The notes under the pieces are model-generated. The model was not told where the DNA came from and searched no databases. It worked only from the letters and a program-made list of their open reading frames with translations. Positions 1 through 9,326 of a stretch of DNA of 64,000 nucleotides are shown here, piece after piece (position 1 is the stretch's first letter; the number at the start of each line of letters is the position of its first letter). A program made the translations under genes and the position numbers. Source of the DNA: Chloroflexota bacterium (GTDB lineage: Bacteria > Chloroflexota > Dehalococcoidia > Lucifugimonadales > Lucifugimonadaceae); NCBI GenBank assembly GCA_002730555.1, contig PCAM01000006.1, positions 62,001 to 126,000 on the forward strand, read 5' to 3'.

Positions 1-240
1 GAACAGTAACAACGCCGGACGTTTGACGTACGAGCGGATGTGATCTCCCTTCCGTTGGGCACAGGCTCCGGCCGCGTGCCGAAGCCCGTTCCGGTAACGG
101 TATGGCTACACGATCAATCCGACTTCGGGGTTGGGTTCAATTCAGGTATGAAGCTTCCTATGAAAGCGCACACACGGGCATACACGCACGAGGGCCTAAC
201 TGTTCGCTCAAGATGGCGGGCGTCCCGTTCAGGAGCAGTT

Positions 241-750
241 TTAGTAGTCGCCCGGGTCGTTGTAGCGCCACAGCCGCCAGATATGGTGACCCAACGCCAT
301 GAAATTCGATAGCAGAGCACCAGCGAGCAGGGACGATCTGATCCCGGCGTGAGTGGGAACCCGGAGCTGCCCGCCGGGAATATGGCCGTACTCGGCGATG
401 ATCTTTTCGACGCCTTTATCGAACCCGTGGTCGTAACCAAACCACCCGCCGACGAACGCTCCTGTGGTGATCAAAACGAAAGCGACGAACCGGGTTTCCC
501 ACTCACCGTCCAGTTTCCACCAAGCGGCGGCGGTGCTAAAAGTCACGACGATCGCGATGGTATTGATGACGGTGAAAGTCTGGAAACCCAGTCCGGCGAG
601 CGGCGGGAAAGATACAGACCAGAACAGGTACCCGACGAACCCGAGCATCAAAGCCGCTAGTAACCCGACAATAGATCGCCCTATCGTCGTGATCAGGAAC
701 ATGTCCCAGGAGGCCATCAGTGATCCGTTTTCCACCCCATAAGGGGCCAT
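241..750 (-). CDS. Hypothetical four-segment membrane protein
   Basis: I do not recognise this 169-residue protein. It has about four hydrophobic segments: residues 18-38, 50-70, 88-105 and a weaker one near 138-155. A short charged loop, GYDHGFDKG, lies between the last two, and the C-terminus is rich in Trp and Arg. This suggests a small integral inner-membrane protein. An alternative ATG at residue 12 (MASWDMF) would remove a polar leader and may be the true start; neither start has a strong ribosome binding site. It is transcribed in the same direction as the O-antigen ligase gene upstream of it, with a gap of about 200 bp. No catalytic motif is visible, so no function is proposed. Confidence 0.6.
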   Translation of the reverse strand: MAPYGVENGSLMASWDMFLITTIGRSIVGLLAALMLGFVGYLFWSVSFPPLAGLGFQTFTVINTIAIVVTFSTAAAWWKLDGEWETRFVAFVLITTGAFVGGWFGYDHGFDKGVEKIIAEYGHIPGGQLRVPTHAGIRSSLLAGALLSNFMALGHHIWRLWRYNDPGDY

Positions 751-952
751 CGTCGTACGGTAGAGCGCTTCAGGGTTTGTCCGGATCTCGCCGGGTTACC
801 CGGTGAATGAGATTACGCTCGGCCCGGCCGTTATCTCTACTACAAGTTCTTCCGGTTACGATTCTAACTGCGATTCAGGCGGTTTCGGTCGGTAACAACG
901 CCGAACTCAAATTTCCGATGTTGAACATTGACGGTAGGTCGGGGCCAGGGCC

Positions 953-3247
953 CTACTCAAACGCGTCGGCCAGCGCCCGTTCTTCTTCGGCCCGGCCTGG
1001 ATCCCCCAGCCTGTCATACACCACCGCCAGACGCCTGTGAGAGTTCAGAGCATGCTTTGACAACGGGGCGCGTTCGACCACCGTTTCGTACGAAACGGCC
1101 GCCGTATCGAGCTCCCCAAGGTTCTCCAGGGCAACGCCCCTGAACCACCAAGCTTCGGGATTCGGGGAGCCCGCCGTCTCCATATCGATGGCGCGATCCG
1201 CATAAACAAGTCCCAGAGTATCGTCGCCGATAGCTAGAAGCCCTTGCGCTGCATCGGCCTGGATGGACGGGTAAGAAGGGCGTCCGGCTGCGATTTTGAT
1301 ATATCTAGATCGCGCCACATCAATCAGGTCATCCCGGCCAAGCGCGACCAGCCTGGATTCAGCCTGTCCTAGCCGCAACTGCGTATCAAATGCCTTCGGG
1401 TTTCTGGTTTCAAAACGGTGAGCGGCCTCCAAAGCGGACTCCCAGCCAAATACCGCAATTTCACGATCGCCGGTGGCCTCCGCCTCGTCCGCCGCCTTCC
1501 GGAAGAGATCGTTGACAAGCAGGTGGTAGGGCTCGACATCCGGGTTGAGACCCACGGCGCGTTGGATCTTGGCGAGACCCTCGTTTGGCCTGCCCTCGTC
1601 GATCAGATCCCGGGCATCCCGGGCGATGGCGCTTGCCTGCAAAGTCCGGAAGTCCCGGTAGTACAAAAGCCCGGCGGCCAGTACCGTCACCGCCAGCGCT
1701 ATCCCCGCGATCACGTATCGGGCGGAAGGCGAAATTGCAGCGTCTGAGGTGGAGCTGCTACGGCTCCGTCGCGACGCGCCGGACGAGTTCGTTTCCACCC
1801 CGCGACGGGCGATCTCCACAGCGGCGATCAGCAGCCCCATGACGGCCCAGAACGGCAGCAGATCGCCGACTCGCGCCACGCCCGCCATCTGCTCCATCCC
1901 ACGGCCGACGAGGGCCGCCAGCAATCCCACAACCAGTATCGAGAGCCACTTGCTGTCGCCCCCTGCCCGTTTAGCAGCGCCCAGTGTCCTGACGCCCGCG
2001 TACACGGCGAGCAGCGCCATCGCTAAGAACGTAGTCAGCCCCAGGAGTCCCAGCTCCAACAGGATCTGCAATGGGAAGTTATGGGTGTGCTGGGCGAGGG
2101 AGTTGCTCTGATCGACCTCGAGGCCAAGCGGATAGGCGTAGTAAAACATCTCCGGCCCGTACCCAACGAGCGTCCGCGCCGCTGCGATGGCGCCCGATTC
2201 CTCCGGTACCCACGCCCGGGTCACCGATAACTCAAACGCCGATTCCCAGATCGGCGACCTGCCGCCCATGGAACCGCTAGTTGAGTCGTCAAAAATACCG
2301 CCAAGATCCGCCAGGTCCCTCCGGCCCCCGCCTTCCGCCCCGGGAACGATGCTTATGACCACCGCAACCAGCACCCCGGCGGCGATCATCGCCAAGCCTT
2401 TCGCCAGTGTGCGCCGGTCCAACCACACGTAGCCGATCACTGCGAAGCCGATCACGCCGGTCCCGTAGCCGATCCACGGTCCCCTGCTGCCGGTGTACCA
2501 GAGCGCCGCAAGTTGTACCCCGAGCGCTATCACTCCAGCCACGAGCCAGCCGTACTTTACCTCGCGATGCTCACCGAGGGCGACGGCAGTGGTTATCGCC
2601 GCCGTCATCACCAGAAACGAGCCCAAAAGGATGGGATTCCCGAACGACGCGAACACACGATCGGCGCCTTCTCCAGGCCCCAGGGGATCCCACTCAAATC
2701 GTTGGCTGATGCCGTACAAGCCAGCGACGGTTCCCGTCCCGGACAGCATCAGCATCAGACGCCGCATCTGTTCGCCCTTGCGCATGCGAATTGCTATGGC
2801 GAGGAACACCACCACGAACGCCAGGGTTGAATACAGTTCGTAACCGAGATCCGTGAAGTCTCTTCCCCAGAGGCTGACGGCCGGCACCGGTGACAGTCCT
2901 GTGGAGACGACAGCCACCAGAGCGAACGCGAAAGCCGAGATCACCGCCCACCGTTCAGGGCGACGCGCCGCCCATCCGAGTACGTTCGATACGCCCAGGG
3001 TCGACGCGGTTCTTGAGTAGAGCGCCCATTCCCAGGCCCACGCGGCAATGATCACGAGAGCGACCAGGTGAAGCACGGCGTATTTGGGGTCGTTGTAGAA
3101 ACTGAACCAGTGCCGCGGGTTGAACACGAGGGGCACTAAAACGACGCCCGTTATCCAGGCGGCTTCGATCACCAGATCCGTGATCCGACGGTGTTCGTTG
3201 CGTGTTCCTATCGCCCTCGTAGCTGAGCGGGCGCGGTTTCGATTCAT
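953..3247 (-). CDS. O-antigen ligase/polymerase-like membrane protein with C-terminal TPR region
   Basis: Polytopic membrane protein of about 764 residues. The first 470 or so residues hold some dozen hydrophobic segments with the large periplasmic loop typical of the Wzy_C (O-antigen ligase) family. The loop carries the usual HNFPLQILLELGLLGL segment, which in this family sits before the last membrane helices. The C-terminal 230 residues are soluble and rich in Ala, Leu and Tyr-Arg pairs, with tetratricopeptide-like helices (for example LVYADRAIDME and LENLGELDTAAVSYE). Known members move or polymerise glycans at the outer face of the inner membrane. The ORF track start at 3328 adds 27 unlikely residues; the ATG at 3247 (MNRNRARS) is preferred. 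The substrate cannot be deduced, and no glycosyltransferase cluster lies nearby. Confidence 0.85.
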   Translation of the reverse strand: MNRNRARSATRAIGTRNEHRRITDLVIEAAWITGVVLVPLVFNPRHWFSFYNDPKYAVLHLVALVIIAAWAWEWALYSRTASTLGVSNVLGWAARRPERWAVISAFAFALVAVVSTGLSPVPAVSLWGRDFTDLGYELYSTLAFVVVFLAIAIRMRKGEQMRRLMLMLSGTGTVAGLYGISQRFEWDPLGPGEGADRVFASFGNPILLGSFLVMTAAITTAVALGEHREVKYGWLVAGVIALGVQLAALWYTGSRGPWIGYGTGVIGFAVIGYVWLDRRTLAKGLAMIAAGVLVAVVISIVPGAEGGGRRDLADLGGIFDDSTSGSMGGRSPIWESAFELSVTRAWVPEESGAIAAARTLVGYGPEMFYYAYPLGLEVDQSNSLAQHTHNFPLQILLELGLLGLTTFLAMALLAVYAGVRTLGAAKRAGGDSKWLSILVVGLLAALVGRGMEQMAGVARVGDLLPFWAVMGLLIAAVEIARRGVETNSSGASRRSRSSSTSDAAISPSARYVIAGIALAVTVLAAGLLYYRDFRTLQASAIARDARDLIDEGRPNEGLAKIQRAVGLNPDVEPYHLLVNDLFRKAADEAEATGDREIAVFGWESALEAAHRFETRNPKAFDTQLRLGQAESRLVALGRDDLIDVARSRYIKIAAGRPSYPSIQADAAQGLLAIGDDTLGLVYADRAIDMETAGSPNPEAWWFRGVALENLGELDTAAVSYETVVERAPLSKHALNSHRRLAVVYDRLGDPGRAEEERALADAFE

Positions 3248-3720
3248 CGGTGTAATGAATATCCCGTGGGTCGACAGGCTGATGAGCGGACAACAAGCGC
3301 CCCGCTTCTTCAAGGACCGGAGGCTCACGACGCATTATATGAACACCCCCGGCTCCCCCGATGTAGGCCCGCTTTCCCCCGGTGAAACGTCGTGGCCGTC
3401 CCGGTAGTTCCCACAGGTCCTGAAGAGATTGTTTGGAGTTGATACCTGTTCCCATTACGGGCCAAAGCTATGTAAATCCACATGCCACGACCATCCCTCT
3501 ATCGTTCGTCCGCCCAACCGTCACCGATCACTCACTTGAAGTGTGGAGCGGTGGTCACGAACGTTCCACTTCGAGAGATATCGGCATGGATGGCCGTTGC
3601 TCTCCACCGGTAACTTCAGTGTGACCCGTAGACGCCTCACCGCATACCGCGAATATCACGACGAAGGGTTGCGGTTGTCACACTGCGTTCAGGATCAACA
3701 AGCTCCGGAAACACCCGTGC
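3248..3720. other. Intergenic region, nothing recognised
   Basis: About 470 bases between two minus-strand genes. The listed short ORFs here have no recognisable motif and no ribosome binding site. I see no tRNA, no riboswitch and no strong hairpin with a T-run. It presumably holds the promoter of the O-antigen ligase gene, but I cannot place it. Confidence 0.4.
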
Positions 3721-4377
3721 CTAGCTTTCCTCGGGCGCCGTTCGGGTGACGATCTCGACGAGTACGGGCGACGAATCCCTTAGGATGCTAAGGGCCTCAT
3801 TGATCGCATCCTGCGCCGCCGTAACATTCTGGAATCCGATGGCATCCAGGCTGTTGTTGACCTGCCTCCCCGCCGTAGAAAGGTCAGACAGCACCGCCAT
3901 CAACAACTCTTGAACCTCCGCCTGCTCTTCCGTCGGAGCGAGATCCCTGGCCCGGACGACGTATCGAGCGAACTGCGATCCGGTCTGACGTACATCGTTC
4001 ACCCAGATCGCATTGGCCGCATCGGGGGTACTGAGCAGCAGGATAACCCGCGCCAGATCGTTGCCCGCTCGGGCCGCCAGATCGTTTGCCTCTTGCCTGT
4101 ACAGTTCTTCCGGTGCTAGTTCCGGCGTGGCGGTCGGCTCTATCCCGGGCGTTGCCGTAGCAAAACCCGAACCGCTGGGGAAGATCTGATTCGACTGCCC
4201 GGAGTCGTCCGAAATAGACGCGCCCAGGAAGATCACGGCGGCACCCACGACCAATGAACTGACTCCGCCGACAAGTGCGTTTCCTTTGGGCCCCTTCATC
4301 ACGGACCCGACGTAACCCAGCCACGCAAGTCCGCCGAGCGCTGCGGCCGCGCCGAGGACGATCAACAGGTTTTCCAA
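3721..4377 (-). CDS. Hypothetical membrane-anchored protein with helical extracytoplasmic domain
   Basis: I do not recognise this 218-residue protein. It has two hydrophobic segments, at residues 3-22 and 36-54. A Ser/Thr/Pro-rich linker follows (ATATPGIEPTATPELAPEE), then an Ala- and Leu-rich domain (residues 90-218) likely to be all helical. The linker resembles those that hold a domain away from the membrane. The alternating hydrophobic spacing in the last 120 residues suggests a helical bundle or coiled coil. There is no catalytic motif. It stands alone on the minus strand with gaps of more than 250 bp on each side. It is probably an envelope protein. Confidence 0.6.
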   Translation of the reverse strand: MENLLIVLGAAAALGGLAWLGYVGSVMKGPKGNALVGGVSSLVVGAAVIFLGASISDDSGQSNQIFPSGSGFATATPGIEPTATPELAPEELYRQEANDLAARAGNDLARVILLLSTPDAANAIWVNDVRQTGSQFARYVVRARDLAPTEEQAEVQELLMAVLSDLSTAGRQVNNSLDAIGFQNVTAAQDAINEALSILRDSSPVLVEIVTRTAPEES

Positions 4378-4631
4378 ATTCGCTCTTCGCTTTCAGGTCT
4401 CGCCCGACTAGGCAGGTACCGGTTCTGTCCGCACTCTAATCCCGGGGGTTCCGAGGAGCGCGGCGGTTGCATCTAACCCAGATGATTAATCACCGACCAT
4501 TATGAGGTCTGAGGCCGGTGTCGCGCCTCCAGGAATCGATCCCGGAGCCTGAGATTGTGTTACGTGCGACGCCGCCGGACGGCTTCCCCGGATGCCCGCG
4601 ATCATCGGCGCTCCAAGCGAACCAGTCGCCT

Positions 4632-5822
4632 TTAATCGAAGAAGCCGGCGTCTTCCGGCCGCAGGTACTTCCGGGTGGCCTCTACATTCAGAGAAACCCC
4701 CAGGCCCGGTCTGTCCCAGACATCGATGAACGAGTCTTTGACAATCGGGGTCGGGAGCCCCTCGACGATGTCATACCACCAGTCCGGATCGCCGGTCGGG
4801 TACTCGAAGGCGATGTAGTTCGTGGGCAGGGTCGCCGCTACCTGCACCTGCGCCGCCAGCCCGATTAGCCCGTCGAGGGTTCCGTGCGGGGCGATCGAGA
4901 TCCCGTGCAAGTCGGCGTACTCGGCGATCCACTTCAGTTCGGCCAGGCCGCCGACATCCGCCAGGTCCGGGCCGATGATGTTCACCGCCCGCTTCTCTAA
5001 CAGGTCCATAAAGTTCTGTCGCAGATAGATCTGCTCGCCCGTGTGAATGGGTGTGGTGGTGTATGGAGTGATCTCGCGATACAGGTCCGCCAGCACGTAG
5101 GGGGTGTAGTCCCCGGTGATCATGTCCTCAAGCCACATCACGTTTAGATGCTCGACCGACTTCGCCAGTTTGAGAGCATCGGTCGGGCCAAAGCCGGGGC
5201 CGCAATCCAGCGCCAGCCCTATCTCATCTCCCAGGACGTCCTTCATCGCCTCAATACAAGCGATGGTGTGTTTCATCCCGCGCTCGGTGATCAGGCCTTT
5301 GTTGGGATGATATTTCGTCTTCTCGAGGTCCCCGTAGAAGTAACCGGGAACCTCCCGCACCATCGAGCCGTGGAACGCTATCCCTTGCTTGATGATCGAG
5401 AAGCGTTCCGGCCGGGATTTCATCCAGCGCATCTCTTCTGCGTAATCTTCCGGCTGGGAGTCGGACATCGAACGGCGTACGTTGCCGTTGTAGGTCATTA
5501 CCCGGTCCCGCACCTTGCCGCCCAGGAGCTTGTACACGGGCACTCCGGCCGCCTTGCCGGCAATGTCCCAGAGTGCCATCTCAATGGAGCTGACCCCAGC
5601 GCCCCAGGGCTTGAACGATCCCAGGCGGCGGATCTTTTGCATCACCCGTTCAACGTCCGTCGGGTCCATTCCGACGATCATGTCCTTGTAGAACAGAAAC
5701 AGCCATTTCATGTCCTGCTTGGCGGGCTCCGCCTGTCCGATCCCCGCGATGCCCTCATCTGTCGTGATCCTGACAACGGGGTTCTGGCCGATGATGGCGC
5801 ACTTAAGGTCGGTGATCTTCAT
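4632..5822 (-). CDS. Enolase-superfamily (mandelate racemase/sugar-acid dehydratase type) enzyme
   Basis: 396-residue member of the mandelate racemase/muconate lactonizing subgroup. The N-terminal capping domain (MKITDLKCAIIGQNPVVRI, then EGIAGIGQAEP) is followed by a TIM barrel. The expected metal ligands are visible: Asp in LALDCGPG, Glu in MWLEDM and Glu in HTGEQIY. A His in SIAPHGT is placed like the catalytic His of D-galactonate and related dehydratases. Such enzymes dehydrate or isomerise acid sugars by abstracting the proton alpha to the carboxylate. The ORF track start at 5882 adds 20 residues; the ATG at 5822 fits the family start. The gene lies beside a malate/lactate-type dehydrogenase and an MFS transporter on the same strand, separated from them by a decayed gene. 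The substrate is not predictable from sequence alone. Confidence 0.88.
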   Translation of the reverse strand: MKITDLKCAIIGQNPVVRITTDEGIAGIGQAEPAKQDMKWLFLFYKDMIVGMDPTDVERVMQKIRRLGSFKPWGAGVSSIEMALWDIAGKAAGVPVYKLLGGKVRDRVMTYNGNVRRSMSDSQPEDYAEEMRWMKSRPERFSIIKQGIAFHGSMVREVPGYFYGDLEKTKYHPNKGLITERGMKHTIACIEAMKDVLGDEIGLALDCGPGFGPTDALKLAKSVEHLNVMWLEDMITGDYTPYVLADLYREITPYTTTPIHTGEQIYLRQNFMDLLEKRAVNIIGPDLADVGGLAELKWIAEYADLHGISIAPHGTLDGLIGLAAQVQVAATLPTNYIAFEYPTGDPDWWYDIVEGLPTPIVKDSFIDVWDRPGLGVSLNVEATRKYLRPEDAGFFD

Positions 5823-5943
5823 CGAAACTCTTTCGTTTGTCCGGTAGGAATGCAGGTAGAACGGCTGGTCGCGCGGGCACATGCCGCGATCGCCGACGAA
5901 ATCATATCGGCTGTTGCGGGTCTGCCGGGAGGATCTGGGGCGT

Positions 5944-6455
5944 GGGAACTCCGTCCATACACCGCCGTCACACAGACCAGCTTTGCGCCGTCCATGCAGT
6001 AACCGGGAGTGTGCCAGCGCGTCTCAAGCGGTTGAAGGTTGCCGGAATCGTCGGCGGCACGGGCCACGACCGTGTAGTGGCCCTCGGACGACGGTGTCCA
6101 ATCCACGTCCTCTGCTACCACGGATACTCAAACGCACTCTCGTCGAGATGGGCGCCCTGCCAGGTATCTCGCCGTCCAGGCTCACGTCGACGCGGCGCAC
6201 GGATTGCCGGGGATTCCGGGTCCCAGGTCAGACCGGATGTTACCGGCGCACTCCAGCATGGCGGGAAGGGGTTTTATGGGGGCGCCGGGTCGAATACGGC
6301 GCCGTCGATGGAGAGCGACCAGTCCGCGATGTCGATATCCGGCACGGTGTAGTAGTCACGGATGTAGAAGAGCAGGGTGGGTGTGAGCCAGCTACGCAGG
6401 GCGGCGGGCGGGGTTTCCCCGACGACGCGTTGTCTATCGGGGCCAGTTGTGCTGC
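5944..6455 (-). pseudogene. Remnant of a sulfite-oxidase-family molybdopterin oxidoreductase
   Basis: Minus-strand fragments in different frames join into a recognisable but broken protein. Around 6274-6420 the sequence reads GETPPAALRSWLTP, then IADWSLSIDGAVFDP, which is the start of the oxidoreductase molybdopterin-binding domain. From about 6205 down, the C-terminal Mo-co dimerisation domain appears in three successive frames: SVRRVDVSLDGE, then DTWQGAHLDESAFEYPW, then VDWTPSSEGHYTVVARA followed by DDSGNLQPL and a GY motif. The middle, which would hold most of the molybdopterin-binding domain and its cysteine ligand, is missing. At least three frameshifts plus an internal deletion mean no functional product. 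The intact ancestor would have been a protein of several hundred residues. Confidence 0.75.
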
Positions 6456-6633
6456 GCCTGACCGGGTACAGGCGGGGTCGTCGGTGACCGTGATCAACCC
6501 GGCATCGGTACAAGTACAGAACGGCATAGCGGTATGCCCGGAAGTCCACCCGCTGCGTCGAGTGATGGCGGAGACGCTACATGCAACTATCCGGTTAACG
6601 GACTGGGAAACGGGCGGTGCGATGGCCGCGTGT

Positions 6634-6678
6634 CCCCTCTCCCGACGGGAGCGGCCGAGCGAATCAGGGGTGAGGGGG
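6634..6678 (+). repeat. Dispersed palindromic repeat, copy 1 (CCCTCTCCC...GGGAG...GGTGAGGG)
   Basis: The sequence CCCCTCTCCCGACGGGAGCGG is followed by GGGGTGAGGGGG. The same arrangement recurs at about 33533, 57434 and, inverted, 54657. All copies lie between genes, so this looks like a REP-like intergenic repeat. Confidence 0.6.
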
Positions 6679-6723
6679 AAGTCTGTCAGCGCGCAATCGG
6701 TGTGTGCTGGTGAAGGTCTCTCG

Positions 6724-6743
6724 TCCTTCCGATACTGGAAGGA
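6724..6743. repeat. Short inverted repeat TCCTTCC-N6-GGAAGGA
   Basis: A perfect 7-bp inverted repeat with a 6-base loop, followed by TCGGGATGACA. A similar palindrome followed by GGATGACAG occurs at 23194-23214, so both may belong to one dispersed family. It has no T-run and is probably not a simple terminator, although it lies just past the 3' end of the gene at 6832. Confidence 0.45.
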
Positions 6744-6831
6744 TCGGGATGACATTCGATTGTTTCACCCGTGTCTTGAGGTTCTCAAAGGACCGGTGTA
6801 GGCGAATACCAACCCACCCACTCAACCGCGG

Positions 6832-7911
6832 TTACGGCAGGTCTAGGTCAACACCCAGCTCTGAGGATGCGATACCAAACCATTCGATGACCTCTCGGTG
6901 GTACGGGATCCCCTCTTCCTTACGCTTGTTGGTCTCTTCAAACTCGGATAAGCCGGGGTAGAAAACCCGTTCCTGGCCCGGCGCCGGCGGGGTGTTCTTC
7001 AGGCCCTCTAAGAAGTCGTCCATGTCGTCTTTGAACTTGTCCGTGTCCATGAACGCGTCGATCTTCCATGCCTGGAAGTAGTGCGCTGTTTTCTGGTGGA
7101 TGAAGCCCGGTCCCGCGCCCGAGAGTTGCCCGGTCATGATGTCCACGACGGCGGCGAAGGCGTAGCCCTTGTGCGAGCCATTTTCTCGCGTGCCGCCAAA
7201 CGGCAGCATGAAGTACTCGTCCGGGATGCCGTCGGTTTCCCGGTCAATGACCGTCCCATCCGGACCGGCAACCCAGTTCGGGATCAACCCCGCGCCGACG
7301 CGGCGCGCCAATCGTATTTTGTTGCCGGCGACCTGTGTGGTCGCAACGTCAAACAGGAACGGCGGCATCCTACGGGCCGGTACTGCATAGGCGATCGGGT
7401 TCGTCCCGAACCTCGGCTCTGCGCCGAAGGTCGGCACCGCCTGCACCCCCCCGCTCCCCGTCATCGCCATGCCGATCATGTCTTCCTGAGCCGCCATAGC
7501 GGCATGATAACCGGCCCCGGCGAGATGGCCGGAATTCGTAACGGAAACGGCGCCCTGCCCGTGTTTCTCTGCCTTTTCCATAGCGACCCACATCGCCGCC
7601 GGGCCGATGTGCGCCCCGAGGCCGCGATCGGCGTCCCATGTGGCCGTCGTGTCCGACTCCCGGAGCGTCTTGATCTCCGGCCGCGGGTTCAGTGCGCCGT
7701 TGCTGTAACCGGAGACGTAAGACCGGAGCATGTTCGACACGCCGTGGGTCTCCACCCCGCGCAGGTCGTTCATGATCAAAACGTCGGTTGCCACCCTTGC
7801 GTCCTCGTCTGACAATCCCACCTTCAGGAAGATGGTGTTTGTGGCCACTCTGATCTTGTCCTCCGCTACGTAGACACGGTCGGCGTCCGGAACCTTGAAG
7901 CGTTCGAGCAT
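6832..7911 (-). CDS. Malate/L-lactate dehydrogenase family (Ldh_2) oxidoreductase
   Basis: 359-residue NAD(P)-dependent 2-hydroxyacid dehydrogenase of the YlbC/YiaK/ComC family, not the Rossmann-fold lactate dehydrogenases. Family marks are RGVETHGVSNMLR near residue 51, VSVTNSGHLAGAGYHA near 121, and FGTNPIAYAVPA near 168. The late GSHKGYAFAAVVDIMTG segment is typical of the C-terminal third. Members reduce 2-oxoacids or oxidise 2-hydroxyacids such as ureidoglycolate, 2,3-diketogulonate, sulfolactate or malate. Length is normal for the family. The gene lies between an enolase-superfamily gene and an MFS transporter, both on the same strand, which suggests oxidation of a sugar acid or other hydroxyacid. 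The actual substrate is open. Confidence 0.9.
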   Translation of the reverse strand: MLERFKVPDADRVYVAEDKIRVATNTIFLKVGLSDEDARVATDVLIMNDLRGVETHGVSNMLRSYVSGYSNGALNPRPEIKTLRESDTTATWDADRGLGAHIGPAAMWVAMEKAEKHGQGAVSVTNSGHLAGAGYHAAMAAQEDMIGMAMTGSGGVQAVPTFGAEPRFGTNPIAYAVPARRMPPFLFDVATTQVAGNKIRLARRVGAGLIPNWVAGPDGTVIDRETDGIPDEYFMLPFGGTRENGSHKGYAFAAVVDIMTGQLSGAGPGFIHQKTAHYFQAWKIDAFMDTDKFKDDMDDFLEGLKNTPPAPGQERVFYPGLSEFEETNKRKEEGIPYHREVIEWFGIASSELGVDLDLP

Positions 7912-8000
7912 TTTTGTCCCCGTTGCGTGATTTCTGATCCCGGTCCGCCGGGAGTCATATTCGTATTCGGGCGAATCGCCCAGATGTTAGCCGATCTCCC

Positions 8001-9290
8001 CTACGTCTTTGCATCAACTTTGCCGGCCATCGGCGCCACAATGGCCAGAACCGTGCCGACGGCCGCCACTATCGCCACGAAAATAACCACGGCGTCGAAA
8101 TTCCAGTGAGTGTTCAGTACACCGGCGAGTATGGGCGCCACCGCTCCAACTAGAGATCCGCCCGCAAACAACACGGCGATAGAGGTTCCTTCAGAACCTT
8201 TTTCGGTCGAGTCCATGGCGGCGGCCACGATAACCGGCATTATCGAGAACAGGAACACGCCGAGGAAAACCATCGTGACGGTAAGGCCCCATCCGTCGTC
8301 CGCTATCAGAAACAGCAAAACGAGACCCGTGATAGAAGCCATCGAGAAAGCGATCACGGGTCTCCTGCCAAATCGATCGGACAGGAGGCCCAACGCCGGG
8401 GTCGAAATTATGCCGGCAAGGGTCAACAGCGACACGTGGATCCCGATAGTCAGGTTGCTGTAATCCAGGACGTCAGACATGTAGAGCACGAGGAACAACT
8501 GGATCGAGTTGTGCGCAGCCCCCCTGAGCGCGTGCATGAGCGCCATCACCATCACCGCCGGGTTGCCGATTAACCGTGCTGTGGCGCCGGCGTACGACCT
8601 GAGCGAAACGCTCTCTCCACCAGCCGATCCCTTGCCTTTGAACCTGCTGACGATCACGAGCACCGTCAGTACCGCCGGTACGACGAGGAGAAAGGCAACG
8701 GTCCGCCATTCCATGCCAGCCCATTCAATCCCAAGGTAGCTGATACCGCCCAACAACAGTCCGATCGTTGCCGGAGCGGTGGTGTTCCCGATCTGTGCAC
8801 CGGTTGAGTGGGCCGCCATGGCGAAACCGCGGCGCTCCGGATAGTGAATCGCCAGTTCAGAGAAGGCCGGCGCGTGCCATAACGATGTGCCGGTGCCAAG
8901 GATCATTAGCGCCAGTACGGTAAGCCAGTACCAGGAGGACATGCCGATCAGCAGGTAGCCGATCGCGACGAATGACATGCTGACCGCCAGCAGCGTCGGC
9001 ACCCTGTGCCGATACATATCGGTCAGGATTCCCGCCGGCACGTTGGCAAGTCCCATCGAGGCATCACGCGCTGCGAACATGCCACCGATAGCCACGTCGG
9101 AGAGCGCCAGAGACGCCTTGATCTCCGGCACCAAGATCAGGATCGCGCCTTGGCCGAAGTGCTTTATGCCGTGCCCGGCCGAGATCCCGTACATAAGACG
9201 GGAGCTCTCCCTGGGCTGCACCTCGTCCGATGCTTCGGAGTTTTCAGCGGTTTCAGGAGTCTCAACTATTGCCAATTTTCCCCGATTCAT
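8001..9290 (-). CDS. MFS transporter
   Basis: 429-residue major facilitator with twelve likely membrane helices. The first 30 residues are polar and acidic, and helix 1 begins near residue 35. The loop between helices 2 and 3 reads GILTDMYRHR and that between helices 8 and 9 reads LGLLSDRFGRRPV; both are variants of the MFS signature GxxxDRxGRR. The central loop after helix 6 is basic (SRFKGKG). The transported compound cannot be read from sequence. It lies 90 bp upstream of the Ldh_2 dehydrogenase on the same strand, so it may import a hydroxyacid or sugar acid for that enzyme, or export a product. Confidence 0.9.
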   Translation of the reverse strand: MNRGKLAIVETPETAENSEASDEVQPRESSRLMYGISAGHGIKHFGQGAILILVPEIKASLALSDVAIGGMFAARDASMGLANVPAGILTDMYRHRVPTLLAVSMSFVAIGYLLIGMSSWYWLTVLALMILGTGTSLWHAPAFSELAIHYPERRGFAMAAHSTGAQIGNTTAPATIGLLLGGISYLGIEWAGMEWRTVAFLLVVPAVLTVLVIVSRFKGKGSAGGESVSLRSYAGATARLIGNPAVMVMALMHALRGAAHNSIQLFLVLYMSDVLDYSNLTIGIHVSLLTLAGIISTPALGLLSDRFGRRPVIAFSMASITGLVLLFLIADDGWGLTVTMVFLGVFLFSIMPVIVAAAMDSTEKGSEGTSIAVLFAGGSLVGAVAPILAGVLNTHWNFDAVVIFVAIVAAVGTVLAIVAPMAGKVDAKT

Positions 9291-9326
9291 ACTTATTTCT
9301 TGAGATTTCCATCGACGGTGTTGCAG

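Noticed and set aside
1-240. Possible genes in the first 240 bases
   Set aside because: The overlapping short ORFs have no ribosome binding site or recognised motif.
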